A DNA stretch of 64,000 nt from Gnetum montanum (GCA_015680685.1 MNCI01004881.1:852871-916870); one strand, 5' to 3'; shown: positions 23,458-35,690, counted from the first letter of the stretch. Program-made: numbers and translations. The notes: generated from the sequence alone by a model not told the origin.

Positions 23458-25077
23458 CTACAATTATCAAGCAATAGGCAAAGCATTAGTATGCATGCAC
23501 AGAGGAAACATTTTGATAGATACATTATAAATTATTAACATAAATTACTAGAAATGCAATTTTGGAAATGCACCCTAGGGCCCCGTGGGTGTAGGATGTC
23601 ACTTAACTTGTTCAATGTGCCTAGCACTCACTGGGGTATAGCATGTTTTTATAGGCTTAGTGCTACATTTTGCAAGTTTAGCATCATGCATAGTTAACAA
23701 AATTTTGGGAGATTTTTTCTAACTCTAGACTGCTTTAGTGAAAAGCATAGTCCCAAAATAGTGAAAACTTTGGCTAACTCTTAAACTACCCCCAGCTATG
23801 CTTTAGAACATGGAGATCGCAGTCTTGTGGAGAGTAGTCCCAGGGTCATGGAGAGCATAGTCTCCCAATGGTGTTGCACTCGACAACCCACTTTTCCCCA
23901 CTACTGCGATAGGTTGTGCCTTCGTTGCTACCCCTGAAAAAGATAAAAAAAATCATAGTAGAACCCTATCCTTACTGTGGTCCTTCTTCTTTCCACTATC
24001 ACTAAAACCTAGGAAACATCCATAGTCATGTTGCGCATCACGCAAATGGTAGCCAAGGCCTCCACAGCCATGCTATAAGGCTCAATGCATAGGACTTAAC
24101 CTTGCATAGTACAAAAAATAGGAAAAAATGAATGACAGTGTGAGATGGCAATCACAGCTTCCAATACACGTGCCACGACACATAATGATGTGTAAGGCCC
24201 CAAACCTCATGCATCCAAAACCCCACACAATTCTGAATCCCTTGTAGTCCCAAAGGACTCAAAACCCTAAACAAGCAAGAAAACCCTCCCTACCATTGTG
24301 CCCTTCCTACCACCCTGCTAGACTGCACCATGCATAGCCATATAAGCATCATCATGATAGGATGCCACTGTACACAATGCAAGACTACGTTCTCAAACAT
24401 GAAACCCTCCCAAAATCGTAAGAACAAATAGAAAATAGAGCAAATGGGAGAGCATAGTCGATGTACCTGGCTAATGCCAATGACCTCCTCTCCTCCACGT
24501 GTGCTTGCAGTAAGTGGCTTAGTGTCTTCCTCCCTTAATAATGTTCACTAGTCCTAGGTGAAGGCGTCCACTCTAGTGTGTCATCTATCCACCAACTACG
24601 CTCTCCACTAACGATGAAGGCAAAAGTAATAATAAACTATGCTCTTTCTGTCATGGTAGAAAATGGCAAAATGACAACTTACCATGGTGAAAATGCACCT
24701 ATATACCCTCCTAGGTTCATTTAATGATCCACCAACCTGAGACTATGCTCCACACCAAGTGCACAGTGGAGAGCATAGTTAAACATATAAGGCCCAAAAA
24801 ATGATTTTTTTCCATCCTCCTAATGCACAGGCTCATTCCACTCCCAAGCATGGCCAACCCTCCTTGGGATCTCATGTTTGGTGCATCCGTAGTCTACTAA
24901 GACCTAAAAATGGTATGCATATGACCTACTGAGGCCTAAAACTAGCACAAAAATGTTTACCTTTCATAGCAACTTTCATGCATACTTAGGCAAATTTCAT
25001 TAGATTATTTTTCCCATTTTGTGCATTTAACTTTGTCAAACAAGTAACAACGATGTTTTTCTAGTTTATTTTTCAAG
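23458..25077. other. Region between antisense gene and RT of B
   Basis: No coding sequence found on either strand apart from the unlocated exon 1. Repeated AACTATGCTC/GAGCATAGT dyads occur at 23750-23880 and 24580-24790, like those in the LTR U3. A minus-strand TATATA box lies at 24692-24706. The interval is about 1.2 kb longer than its C equivalent. Confidence 0.55.
24692..24706 (-). promoter_or_regulatory. Candidate promoter of the B antisense gene
   Basis: On the minus strand this reads GGAGGGTATATAGGTG. Upstream of it (24730-24790) are GACTATGCTC and GGAGAGCATAGTT, the same dyad words found upstream of the LTR TATA box. Distance and orientation fit transcription towards exon 2. This is inferred from motif and position only. 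Confidence 0.4.
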
Positions 25078-26660
25078 ATCACGACATGGCTATGCAAGAG
25101 TAGATCTAAATGTAGGGGATATCATAGAAGCACCACTAGATTGGCCCAATCATCTAGTTAAGGCTCTCGATCTAGATGCAGGGGATATCATAGAGGATTT
25201 CCTTATCAAGATTCCTATGGCAACACACACCGATGAGGCAAAAATGCTAAAAATAAGTTCCTTGCTAGAACCCCATTACACTCAAGACATCACTAAAATA
25301 CTTAATGATAACATTGAAGTGTTCTCATGGTCATACAAGGACATGTCAGGCCTAGATCCCAGGCTAGTCCAACACAATATCATCCTTAATCCCTACATCA
25401 AACTAGTTAAGCAGAAAGTGCGCAAGGTTAAACTTGAGGTGGTGTTAGTAGTCCATGATGAAATCAGCAAGCTTTACAAAGTTGGTTTCATTCAGGCTAT
25501 TGACTATGTAGACTGGGTCTCCAACATTGTAGTTGTGCCTAAGAAAAATAGAATTATACACATTTGCATAAACTTCTAGGACCTAAATAAGGTGACCATC
25601 AAAGATGACTTTCCCTTACTTAATATTGATCAACTAATTGATACCATGTCTAGGCACACCTTTTTGTCCTTCATGGATAGCTTCTCAAGCTACAACCAAA
25701 TTAGGATCAACCCTGAGCACCAACTCAATATAACCTTCATGACCCCCTGGGTTAGGTTTTGCTATACCATGATGCCTTTTGGACTTAAGAACACAGGAGC
25801 AACATATCAACGCATGATGACATATATCTTTAGTGATTACATGATAAGTTTTCTCAATGACTATGTCGATGACATTGTCCTTAAGTCCAAAGTGGCCCAC
25901 AACCATGCAAATGATCTAGACCTAGTGCTTAAGCATTACCTAAAACATGAGCTCATGTTAAATCCCAAGAAGTATGTTTTTGGCATCAAAATGAGATGGA
26001 TGCTCAGCATTAGAGTATCCAAAGTAGGAATATGTGTAGACCTCAACAAGGTTAAGGCCATAACCAGCTTAGCACCACTAGCCAACCTTAAGGAGCTACA
26101 AGGGTTGTAAGGTAGGTTTCAATTTATATGTAGGTTTATCGTCCAATTAACCAATAAGGTACAACAAATGCAACATTTGCTCAAAAAAGGAGCCCACTTT
26201 GAGTGGACCACTTAGTTCCAACAAGCATTTAACAACCTTAAGCAGGAGCTAGCACAATTGCCTATGGTTCACCGTCTTCAAGGAGGTAAACCTTTTTTAT
26301 ATCTACCTTGCCACTTCCAACTTGTCCATTGCTTCTCTGCTTTGCCAAAAGCAAGATGATGGTGCAAAGGTTCCAATTTACTACCTGAGCCATGCATTAA
26401 TAGCCCATGAGGCAAAATACAATAATGTAGAAAAACACTACCTCACCCTAGTCTTCTTACTAAAGAAGTGGAGGCATTACCTCTTCCATAGTCAAGTTAA
26501 TATCATTTGCAAAAATAACGTAGTCTGAGCCATAACGACAAACATCTATGAAAGTAGTCGCATTGCACAGTGGAAAGCAATAATAATGAAGTTTGACCTA
26601 CATTATATCATGCAAGCTTTAACAAAAGGTTAAGCAATAGTTGCATAACTTATGGCTTCA
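25078..26660 (+). pseudogene. RT and RNase H (gypsy type) of B
   Basis: The exon probably starts at an acceptor TTTATTTTTCAAG ending at 25077. An acidic linker (25090-25215) leads to RT. RT motifs include DWVSNIVVVPKK near 25512, FMDSFSSYNQI near 25672, MPFGLKNTGATYQ near 25770 and the catalytic YVDDI near 25862. The RNase H domain begins near 26300 (YIYLATSNLSIASLLCQ) with PIYYLSHAL and NIICKNN near 26500. TGG to TAG at 25579, a stop at 26108 and a frameshift near 26290 disable it. The function is cDNA synthesis and RNA removal. Confidence 0.85.
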
Positions 26661-26679
26661 CTAGTAAATGATCAAGCAA

Positions 26680-27180
26680 CCATAGACCCTAAATTCCTGG
26701 ACGAGCACGTTAATAGCATTAGCCAAGTGCTCGACAACTATGAGGCACTCTTGCATTTCAATGGAGCTTCAACCTCTTAAGGAGGTAGTACTACTACTAT
26801 TATCACATTTCCCTCTAGGGAGATCCAACCCTTCACATATCATTTCGCATTTCCTTGCACTAACAACATGGTAGAGTACGAAGGTCTCCTCCAAGGTATC
26901 CTTGTAGCACCTGACCTAAGGATCCAACACATAGTGATCTGAGGTAACTCACAACTAGTGGTCAACTAGGTAATAGAGGTTTACACTTTCAAGGTAGAAC
27001 ATTTATAGCCTTACTATGACTTGGTAAAGCACCTACATCAATACTTTACTACTGTCGATGTCCAACATATTTCCCGAAATGAAAATGCCATTGCCGACAC
27101 ACTAGCAACATTAGCCCTTAGCATAGCACTTAGCATGTTTAGCACACTACCCATCTAGCTGGTGAATTGCACTGCACCTA
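26680..27180 (+). pseudogene. Archaeal-type RNase H (second RNase H) of B
   Basis: The motifs FNGASTS near 26760, EYEGLLQG near 26876, GNSQLVVN near 26943 and ADTLATLAL near 27094 match the catalytic blocks of the extra RNase H found in the Tat lineage (D, E, D and a late Asp). The first catalytic Asp is replaced by Asn in this copy. Stops occur near 26780, 26940 and 27007. The copy in C (57988-57610) is intact through this domain. Confidence 0.8.
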
Positions 27181-28483
27181 TCATGCAAACTATTTGAAGA
27201 TGCATCCATAGCCATAATTAGCACTACCCATGCAAAAGAGTGGTACGACGATATCAAAGCATACCTTCTACAAGGTGAGCCTCCGCAACACCTAACTATT
27301 GCTCAAATGGACATAGTACGTAAATTTTCATGGTATTACATCATTGTACGTGATAACACATTATTTCATAGATCCTAAAATGGCATACTATTAACTTTCA
27401 TAAGTGAAAACTAAGCAAATGTAATCATTAAGCAAGTCCACAAAGGACTATGTGCAGGTCACATATCACTTAGGGCAATGGCAACAAAAATTAGATGGCT
27501 AGGCTACTATTGGCCTTACATGGAAAGCAATTGTGTCTCAAAGGTCAAAATGTGTAACATTTGCCAATGGCATGGCAACTTAATATACATGCCACCAACT
27601 AAATTAAATACAATGCAAATCATGTGGTCATTCCAATGTTGGGTCTTGGACATTATTGAACCCATAATGCCTAAGTCCTTCATAGGGCATAGCTTCATAA
27701 TACCTGCAATTGAGTATTTTACCAAATGGGTTGAGGCTATTTCCCTTAGGAAGAAAACATTGTAACAAGTTTGCAAATTTGTGTTAGATAACATAGTGAC
27801 CCATTTCGGCTTACCCATGACCATAGTAAAGGACAACAGGCCATAGTTTACCAATGTCGTAACTAAAGGCTCTTATGAGCACTTTGGCATTAAACATTCC
27901 TTTTCATTGCCATACTACCCTTAGGAAAATGTTCAAGTGGAGTCCACTAACAAGGTCATCATCAACCTTCTCAAGAAAATGCTAAGCAACAGCAAACGAT
28001 GATGGCATGAGCAACTAGTCTATGCACTTTGGGCCTACTACACAACATGCCGAACAGCAATAAGTATGATGCCCTACAGCCTTGTTTATGGGTCTAAAGT
28101 AGTTTTTCCATTTGAATTATAAGTTTCATCACTCTAGGTAATTCTCTTAAATTTCATTGACAAAGTTGAAAATAATGAGTTGAGAATTGTAAACCTTAGC
28201 TCAATAGATGAGGAGCAAACGCATACATTTAATCACAATGAATGTTACCAAGAGAAGCAATGACAAAAGCACTGTCACAACTAGCATCAAAGTTCGATCA
28301 GGAAAGGGGAACTAGTCCTCAAGGCTTTTTGTGAATCCATGGATAAATTCTTAGCTAACTAGGAAGGGCCTTTCCTAGTCACTAAGGCCTACGACAACAG
28401 AGCATTCAAGCTTGTTGATCAAGACAAAAATGAGTCTGCCAATCTCATAAACCATTCACACTTGAATCCATACTACATCTAGC
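27181..28483 (+). pseudogene. Integrase of B
   Basis: The N-terminal zinc finger is seen at about 27440-27580 (HKGLCAGH, then CNIC). The core gives WVLDIIEPI (first Asp) near 27644, DNR in place of DNG with its Asp near 27832, and the Glu in VESTNK near 27939. The C-terminal EGPFLV lies near 28360 and the end near 28480 (HLNPYYI). TAG stops at several Trp and Gln positions make it inactive. Confidence 0.82.
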
Positions 28484-28499
28484 ATGTAGTACTACACAT

Positions 28500-28985
28500 T
28501 AATCAAGTAAGATAAGCAGTCATCTGCTATGATGTTAAATTGGCACAAATCATCCGCTACGATGTTAAACTAGCACAAATTGTCCACTATAATGTTAAAC
28601 TAGCATACACACAATTCATCTACTATGACACTAAACTAGCATAGCATTCATTTGCTATGATGTTAAACTGCAAAGCACTCATCCACTATAACATTAAACT
28701 GGCATAGCATTCATCCACTACAACACTAAACTATCACAACCCATCCTTGGGTCATGATGTTAACTAGCACAATGCATCCACTATGACTATAAACCAGTAG
28801 TCCACCATGACTTTAAAGTGGCACAACGCATCTGTTATGATGTTAAACTAACACACAGAAATCTACTAGAACTATAAACTAGCATAGCATAGTCTACCAA
28901 GACCTTAAATTGGGTTCATAATCTACTAGGACCTTAAACTAGTAAGGCCACAATCTACCAAGACCTTAAACTATGTTTGTGATTG
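28500..28985 (+). repeat. Tandem repeat array 2 of B, after integrase
   Basis: Roughly 13 imperfect units of 30-40 bp carry CATCCGCTACGATGTTAAAC followed by TAGCACAA. The counterpart in C (55870-56395, minus strand) reads CCGCTACGACGTAAAACTGG. The array therefore belongs to the element and is conserved in position immediately after pol. Confidence 0.85.
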
Positions 28986-29082
28986 GCCACTAATAATTCC
29001 TTCCATCCTCCTGCAAACAAGTGAGTGAGCATAACACTTGCCCCCATTCTACACCATGTAGGCAAGCATGCTATAATTTCAA

Positions 29083-29285
29083 AATGGAGCACTTGTAATA
29101 GGGGTAGCCTTTGGAGCACTTGTAGCATCTTGGCCCCCTGCAACATTGCTAGCTTTTGAGCACTTACAACGAGGGTGACCTTTAGAGCACTTGTAGCATC
29201 TTGGCCCTCTGTAATGTTGCTGGCTTTTAAGTACTTGCAATGGGGGTAGCCTTTGGAGCACTTGCAGCATCTTCACCCCCTACAA
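29083..29285 (+). repeat. Tandem repeat of about 72 bp, three copies, in B 3' UTR
   Basis: Copies start near 29084, 29158 and 29229. Each contains GGAGCACTTGTAGCATCTTG and TGCAACATTGCTGGCTTTT. The minus-strand frames stay open across it, giving short artefactual ORFs. No counterpart was seen in C. Confidence 0.8.
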
Positions 29286-30266
29286 CTTATTGGATTTTTT
29301 GTCTTGTGTGGTTTTCTTATCTTTTTAAAGTTGTGTTTGCAAGACAAAGCTTTGATTCATCATGCAAAGGCATCTCTCATCGTAATAGCAAGTCACCACA
29401 TCGCTCCAGTGTGCATGATTAGAATAGCTAAGCTTCTCAAGAGTGAACATCCCTATTATCCCAGTATATCCTATTATAGCCTAATCACATCCACTCCTAC
29501 ATCCTAACACCCTTTCATTCCCTACATAGTAGATATTGCAAACTCTTTGATGTTCACGTGCTATAACCACATGGCACCCTCTTCAAGTCAAACTACAAAA
29601 CCTAGGGCAGATGTAACATAATCTATCCTATGAAAATCCTCTAATGAATGATCAAAGCCTAGGTGGATATAGCACAAGTTATCCTAGGGAGGAAACACCT
29701 ATCATATACATGTAACGTAGTTTCACAAACATCAAAGAAAATCCCATCTAGTGACATGCAACCCACTTGATGGAAAGCACCTCACAATAAGCATTTAGCA
29801 ACGTGTAGAGCCCAAAGCAAGCTTGCCCCATAATAAATAGTAAGAAAAATAAAAAAAAGAGAGAAAATAAATAAAAAGAGCAAAAGGGAAAGAGCACGTC
29901 CCCAAGTAGCTTAACATTGCTGCAATTTCGCAGTTGGTCTAGCCCTAAATCCACCTTGACTCTCTCACAAGCACTCCAATGAGAGGTCAACATTTTCAAG
30001 AGCAAGCCACTCCAGTGCCATGGTCACCATCAGCCATGGCATCATAATACTCCTTTTTCACCTTATCTTCTCCTTTTTTATCCCCAACACATCACCTACA
30101 CCTTCTCTTACTTTTCACCTATCATCTAGCATGCCCTTATCCATAGCACTCTTTGAGCACGGTGTAGCGTTATCCGCTCTCACACCAAAGAGTGATGTTG
30201 GTGCCAAGCCTATTGTGATGTTTTGCTATTCATTTTTTATGTCTCTTAGGCCACCCCTCCAAATGT
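29286..30266 (+). other. B 3' untranslated region, no gene seen
   Basis: Noncoding sequence between the 72-bp repeats and the PPT. A part near 30219-30283 aligns with the PPT-flanking sequence of C (GATGTTTTGCTATTC against GATGTTTCGCATTC). Confidence 0.45.
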
Positions 30267-30279
30267 CAACAAAGAGGGA
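30267..30279 (+). other. Polypurine tract of B
   Basis: CAACAAAGAGGGA lies 4 bp before the 3' LTR. C has CAACAAAGAGGGG at the same place (54787-54799, minus strand). Confidence 0.8.
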
Positions 30280-30283
30280 TGAA

Positions 30284-31414
30284 TGAAACACCACCAAATT
30301 TAGACTACAACATTTCGACTGCAATTTCTTCTAAGTGTTGAGATTATGCTCAACCACAGTTGAGTGTAGTCAACCTCTTGTAGAGAGCATATTCAACATG
30401 AAAGGCCATTTTCTCATAGTTTTGGCTAAGTGTTAAGACTATTCTCAATCTCAATAGGGAGCATAGTTAGCCTCCAATGGAGAACATAATCAACATGAAG
30501 TCTAATTTTGCAAATTTTTCTAAGTACTAGGACTATGCTATCCACTGTTCCAAAGCATAGTTAGCCTTCAATGGAGAGTGTAGTTAGCACATAGCCATTT
30601 TTTGCAAATTTTTCTAAGTGTGAGACTATGCTTTCTCCCAGTCTAGAGTGTAGTCAAGCATAGTCAACCAAAATGGTCTCTAGTGGCCTCCACAATGCAA
30701 CAACAGCACTTAGCTTAGCTCCAACTCATCTTTGGCAAGCGTAGTTAGCAAAAATGCTTTTTTTGTACCCCCTTTTGGCCCTAAAATTGTAACTATGCTT
30801 GACCCCATGTAAGATAGTGAAGAGCATAGTCCTGGAGTGTAGTCTCCAAGTTGCATTTTCTAGGTACCCTATAGTCTCCTCAACATACACATGTAGTTGG
30901 CAACGTAGTCACAATCGTGCAATCTCACAGAGTCCAACAAAGCACAATAAAGCACAACACCACACACCCACTAGAAAGCGTGGTTGGATGACAACATAGT
31001 CCCAACTATCCCCTCTGCCATGTGGCAGCCATCCGATGTTTCACGCTAACCCTAGACCTATAAATACCCACACCCTCAATGTTTTCAAGATTGGAAAAAA
31101 TCTAGGTTGACAAATTTCAAGGTTGGAAAATTGGCAAACCAAAGACTTGGAAAACATAAGGAGCACTTGAGAGAAAACCAAAGGCACATTGGCAAAGTTG
31201 CAAACCACCACAGCCCACTACAATCCACTAGAATACCATAGTTAATGGTACACTATGATGGCCAACTTGGTAGATGTAAACATCTTGGCGGAATGCTAGT
31301 CTTCATGGCCAAACACCCCCAAGACTATGAGTACATTGTCCACTACGCCTATTGTATGTCATGTAACTTCTAACCCCTTTTTGTGTTAACTATTCTAAAC
31401 CCCATTTAGGATGG

Positions 31415-31468
<54 letters not shown>

Positions 31469-31813
31469 ATTTTTCACATTTTCTTTGCATTTTAAATTAT
31501 TTCACCACAAGTCATGCCTAAAAATATGCTTGAGCGATGGTCTACATGCATTGATACCCTCATTTTTGTCAAAAAATCTTGACTATGCGTGACCCCACAC
31601 ACACCGTTGACACCGCTTGAACACTTAGCACCATCTTGTGCATCATAGCTAACCATGCTACACCCTAGTTGCATTCGGTAAGTCCTTATTCTATCGAAAA
31701 GACCATTTAGTGCACCCTGTCTCTACCTCTAGTAGGCCCTCATGCAGATTCAAGGTTAGGCTATGCACCCATGGACCTTGGTGTTTTAGCCGTCAATGTT
31801 TTTGGTTGTTACA
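30284..31813 (+). repeat. 3' LTR of B
   Basis: The 1530-bp LTR runs from TGAAACACCACC to GGTTGTTACA. It contains the U3 modules (30318-30690), the TATA box at 31057-31066 and a CT microsatellite (31415-31464) about twice as long as in the 5' LTR. The LTRs were identical at insertion, so their many differences mark long decay. Confidence 0.92.
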
Positions 31814-31818
31814 CCTGA
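31814..31818. other. Right target-site duplication of B (CCTGA)
   Basis: This is identical to 13155-13159. The A3 RNase H frame resumes immediately after it. Confidence 0.9.
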
Positions 31819-32230
31819 CTGGTCTAGACCATTTTATATCACGATGGATGCATCTAATTATGCCTTGAGAGATATGCTTATGCAATTGGATGACTAAAAA
31901 CATTCATATTATATCCACTATGCAAGGTGAAGCATTGTAGGTTCACAACTCAATTATACCACCACAAAGAAAGAACTAATGGCGGTGGTATATGCTCTAG
32001 AAAAATTCAAGCACTATGTGCTTGGATATAAAGTGTTTATGCACACTAACCATAGTGTCATCCATTTCCTAATGAATAAGCCAATGTTAAGCCCCCATGT
32101 CATATGATGGTTGGTGATCTTGCAAGAATTTGATCTTACAATAATAGATCAAAAGGGAACTTAGAATGTGATCGTTGACCATCTCTCTTAGTTACGATGG
32201 GATGACAAAGAGGAGGAGAGCTCACTCTTT
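31819..32230 (+). pseudogene. RNase H of A3, part after the B insertion
   Basis: This continues the domain cut at 13159. It reads MDASNYALRDM near 31843, a YAR block near 31918, and NYTTTKKELMAVVYALEKF near 31953-32010, typical of gypsy RNase H. NHSVIHFLMNKP follows near 32047. The A5 equivalent is 47335-47690. Stops near 31897 and 32105 break it. Confidence 0.8.
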
Positions 32231-33470
32231 GATCATTTTTTAGATGAACTTCTCTTTGCTATTGTAATAAATGAACAAATGCCCATAGAACCAAAATGGT
32301 ATGATGGCATCCTCACTTATCTTCTTACTCAAGAGACATCACAAGATTTGGACTATAAGAAGAAACAATAGTTTCTTCATCAAGCTAGATGTTTTATGCA
32401 AATAAATGGACACATTTACAAGCCATGTGTTGATGGCCTGGTTGGTTGATGTGTACCTAATGCTAATCAACTACATGTTCTCCAAGATGCTCATGAGGAT
32501 CCTTGTGGAAGCCACTATGTTGAGAGATACACGACCATTAAGATCCTAATGGTAGGGTATTGTTGGCCAATCATCTTCAAGGACATCCACCAATTTATTC
32601 ACTCTTGTGAATGCTATCAACGAGCTGGTGGGATGACTACATAACCAGAGAGACCTCAATAATGGATTCAACCACTAAAACCCTTTGACATGTGGGGCAT
32701 CAACTTCATGAGTCCCATCACACCCATGTCAAATGGAAAGGCATATATAATCATCGTTGTTGATTACTACATAAAATGGACAAAAGAAATAGTTATCATT
32801 GACTGTACATCTTTCACTATTGTGTAGTTTGTACATTAAAATGTTGTGAACAAGTTTGGGGTGCTACATGCACTAATTTTTGACAATGAAACCCATTTTA
32901 CAAGTGCTACTTTTTGCAAGATTATACAATGCTTGGGGGTTGAATATTAATTAATAATACCCTACCACCCCCAAGCCAATGGTCAAGCAGAAGTTACCAA
33001 TAAGGAGATCACGAAGATCTTAACAAGAATTATTAGCAAATATAGAAAAGACTAGAGCAAAAAATTAAACAATGCCCTCTAGGCATATTGCTCAACATGG
33101 AAACTTCCTATAGGCTACTTTTCCTATGATCTTGTATACGAAAAATTACCAACTTTAACTATTAAATTCAAGATCTATATACTTTCAACAGCCTATGACT
33201 TGGACCTTGACCTTAGCCTAGCACAAAAGAAAGATTAATCAACCTGAATATGCTAGATGAAAATTGATTGGTAGCCCTATCCTTGAATGAAGTGCATAAT
33301 GCATTCAACAAAAAGTGTCATGACCTTAGAACACTGAAAGAGAATTTCAATTGGAAAATAAGGTTCTCTACTAGAACCCCCCACACTCAACTTAATGAAC
33401 TAAGTTCCAAACATTGTGGGAAGGGCTTTACATCATTTATAAAACCTTTTCTTCTAGGGCCATGTTGATC
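32231..33470 (+). pseudogene. Integrase of A3
   Basis: A linker (32231-32400) precedes the zinc finger, seen as HEDPCGSHY near 32490 with CECYQ near 32607. The core gives FDMWGINFMSP near 32685, with the first Asp changed to Asn. FDNETHFTS near 32879 holds the second Asp, and GQAEVTNKE near 32982 holds the Glu. The C-terminal domain ends near 33470. Stops and shifts are frequent. A better-preserved relative is at 47700-49060 in A5. Confidence 0.8.
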
Positions 33471-35690
33471 TACAAACTTGAGAGCCTAGAAAAAAAGTAG
33501 CTAGTCAACATGCAATAAATCAAACCTTTCCATGAACCCATGTAAGCTAGTGAAAGCAACACCTTAATAGATGAACAACCTTGCTCAATTTTTTGGATCT
33601 CCTCCTTCCAACTCAATTATGTGGGAGATGGCCATCCATGCTAATCATATACATGGCTCCTTAGTCTTTCTATATTTTATTTTACACATTTTTATTTTTT
33701 CAAATTGTTTATTTAACATGTTTTTCATTTTAAATTGTTTTCCTATTTTAATCCATTTTTTGTTTTACACCATCGTTAGTACATTTAATTTTTTCTTGAA
33801 TATTTTACACTTTCTTATATATTTTACTTTATTTTAGTGTGATTTTCTAATTTCTCTTAATAAACATGCTTTATGCCAACATAACACAATGGTGATGTAG
33901 CTATTGCTAATGGTGGTTTGTGCTTAATGTTTTTGTTTACTAATGTCTGGTTTCTATTTTTTGAATTTTTGTACTAATCACTAAGACATGGTTTCTTTTT
34001 CATGGAATAAGCAGTGAGTCCACGACATCCACCCATCCACAAAAATCTATGGTTTTTCTCATTTTTGGAATATGAGGTCCCTTTCATTAAATAAACATTT
34101 AATAAATTTGTGATCTTGTTGGTTTCCAAAATTAGAAAGGATTCAAAGGTTTGCACAGGGTGTGACTTCAAGAGGACTTAATACTTTTTGTACTCTTCTA
34201 CTTACTTGGGTATGTGAGTGTTTTCATGGATTCCTTACCATTTCATGTCGACCATAAATGGAAGTTAAATAAGTCTTTGCATGGTATGGTTCTCATTTGA
34301 AAAAAATAAAAAAAAAAAGAATATATATATATATATAATGGTGACTATTCAAAGCACACCCCTTAAACAACTAAATAGACTACAAGCATTGGTTATGGAA
34401 CTAGAACGACATGCTACCCATGTTTAAAGGTCCCCTCTAACTAAGGCCCTCTCTCACTTCCTACTTCTTTTTTCTTCTCTTTAAGAAATGGTGGTTGTTC
34501 TATGCAAGCACTCTTGTATCTCAAGGGAGTGTATTAGTCTTAGAGTGGTGATGCAAAGTCACTGAAAATGCTTAGTTTTGGTGTAAAGTAAGGATGGATC
34601 TTCTTCGGTTATTTAAACACAAATCCACAAGGGACTTCTTATGACCTCAATTTAAAACTCCATTCCACCTTCTCCACCATCCATTCATGCTACCCTTAAC
34701 TCACCATAGTACCAATGTCCATGTTCTTGTTCGATGTCTTCCTCTGACGTACTTGAATTCTTTGATAGAATCTTCTGAGTTTTGGTTCTTAACTTTCATA
34801 AACCATTAATCACCTATGGGACCCATCAACTCCTTGGGTTGAGGTTCTGCAAGAGTAAAAAAGGGCATGTACTTACTATGGGGAGGATCCAGTTGCATAT
34901 CTTTTGGTTGGGTTTGTTAAGCATCTTATCCTTAGGCATTATTGTAATTAGAATCTTTTGTACACCCATCTCCTACATCCAACCGTGTGCTCCTTTAAGT
35001 ATTTTCTCTAATTTACACATTCTCCATCAAATTTTTGAATTTCTAAGCTTTCAAAGATCCTCTTCAATGATTTCACCATATTCTTGGCTTTTCTGGGACT
35101 CCATAGACCCCAAATTCATTCAAAAATTTCTTGTATTTTTTTAATATTCCAATTTGAAGACTTTTACAGACCCCATAAATGGGATCCCATTGATGAAGCC
35201 CATGTGTATACATGGCCCCATATATGCATCTCCATCGACACAGTGAAAACATCCTATATATATGCATGACCTTCTTTGAAATTTTCACATTTGCTCTCAA
35301 ACGCTCAAGGAGTTTTTATAGTAGAGCCAAGAACCTTCAAGAGCCCATAACTTCCTAACTGTTTATCTAAATCACTCCATTCTTTGACCTTGTAGCTTCC
35401 AAAGGTAAGCTCTTAGTCATGGGGGCCACAAACATAACACTTTTTATTGAGAATTTTTTAACATTTTTCTCTAACTCCCACAAAGTTTTAACTAAGGAAT
35501 CAACATTAAAACACCAAATTATAGAACATAAACCCTTTCAACGAGCTCCAATGACACTTATAATAAAAAATTAATTAATAAAATAACTAATCTACCATAG
35601 TCCAACTGTAGGCAAGTGTAACTAATTGACAAGATAAGATACCCAAATATTCTAAGTTACACATTATATCTACTAATCCAAGGATGTGTT
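33471..35690 (+). other. A3 spacer between integrase and env-like ORF
   Basis: Noncoding. It holds a T-rich tract (33650-33850), an AT microsatellite (34321-34338) and, at 35160-35330, a block resembling the LTR U3 (GATCCCATTGATGAAGCCC, CATGGCCCCATATATGCA, then TATATATATGC). The A5 spacer (49060-51170) aligns along most of its length. Confidence 0.6.

Larger units (their letters stand above)
13160..31813 (+). mobile_element. Tat/Ogre-like retrotransposon B (18.65 kb)
   Basis: B has 1.5-kb direct LTRs, an exact 5-bp target duplication, gag, protease, a long interval, RT, two RNase H domains, integrase, 3' tandem arrays and a PPT. The second, archaeal-type RNase H before integrase is the hallmark of the Tat lineage. 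The large size and the gap between protease and RT recall Ogre elements. An antisense gene occupies 19980-23457. B lies in the RT/RNase H junction of A3 in the same orientation. All ORFs are decayed and the LTRs are visibly diverged, so the insertion is old. Confidence 0.88.
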
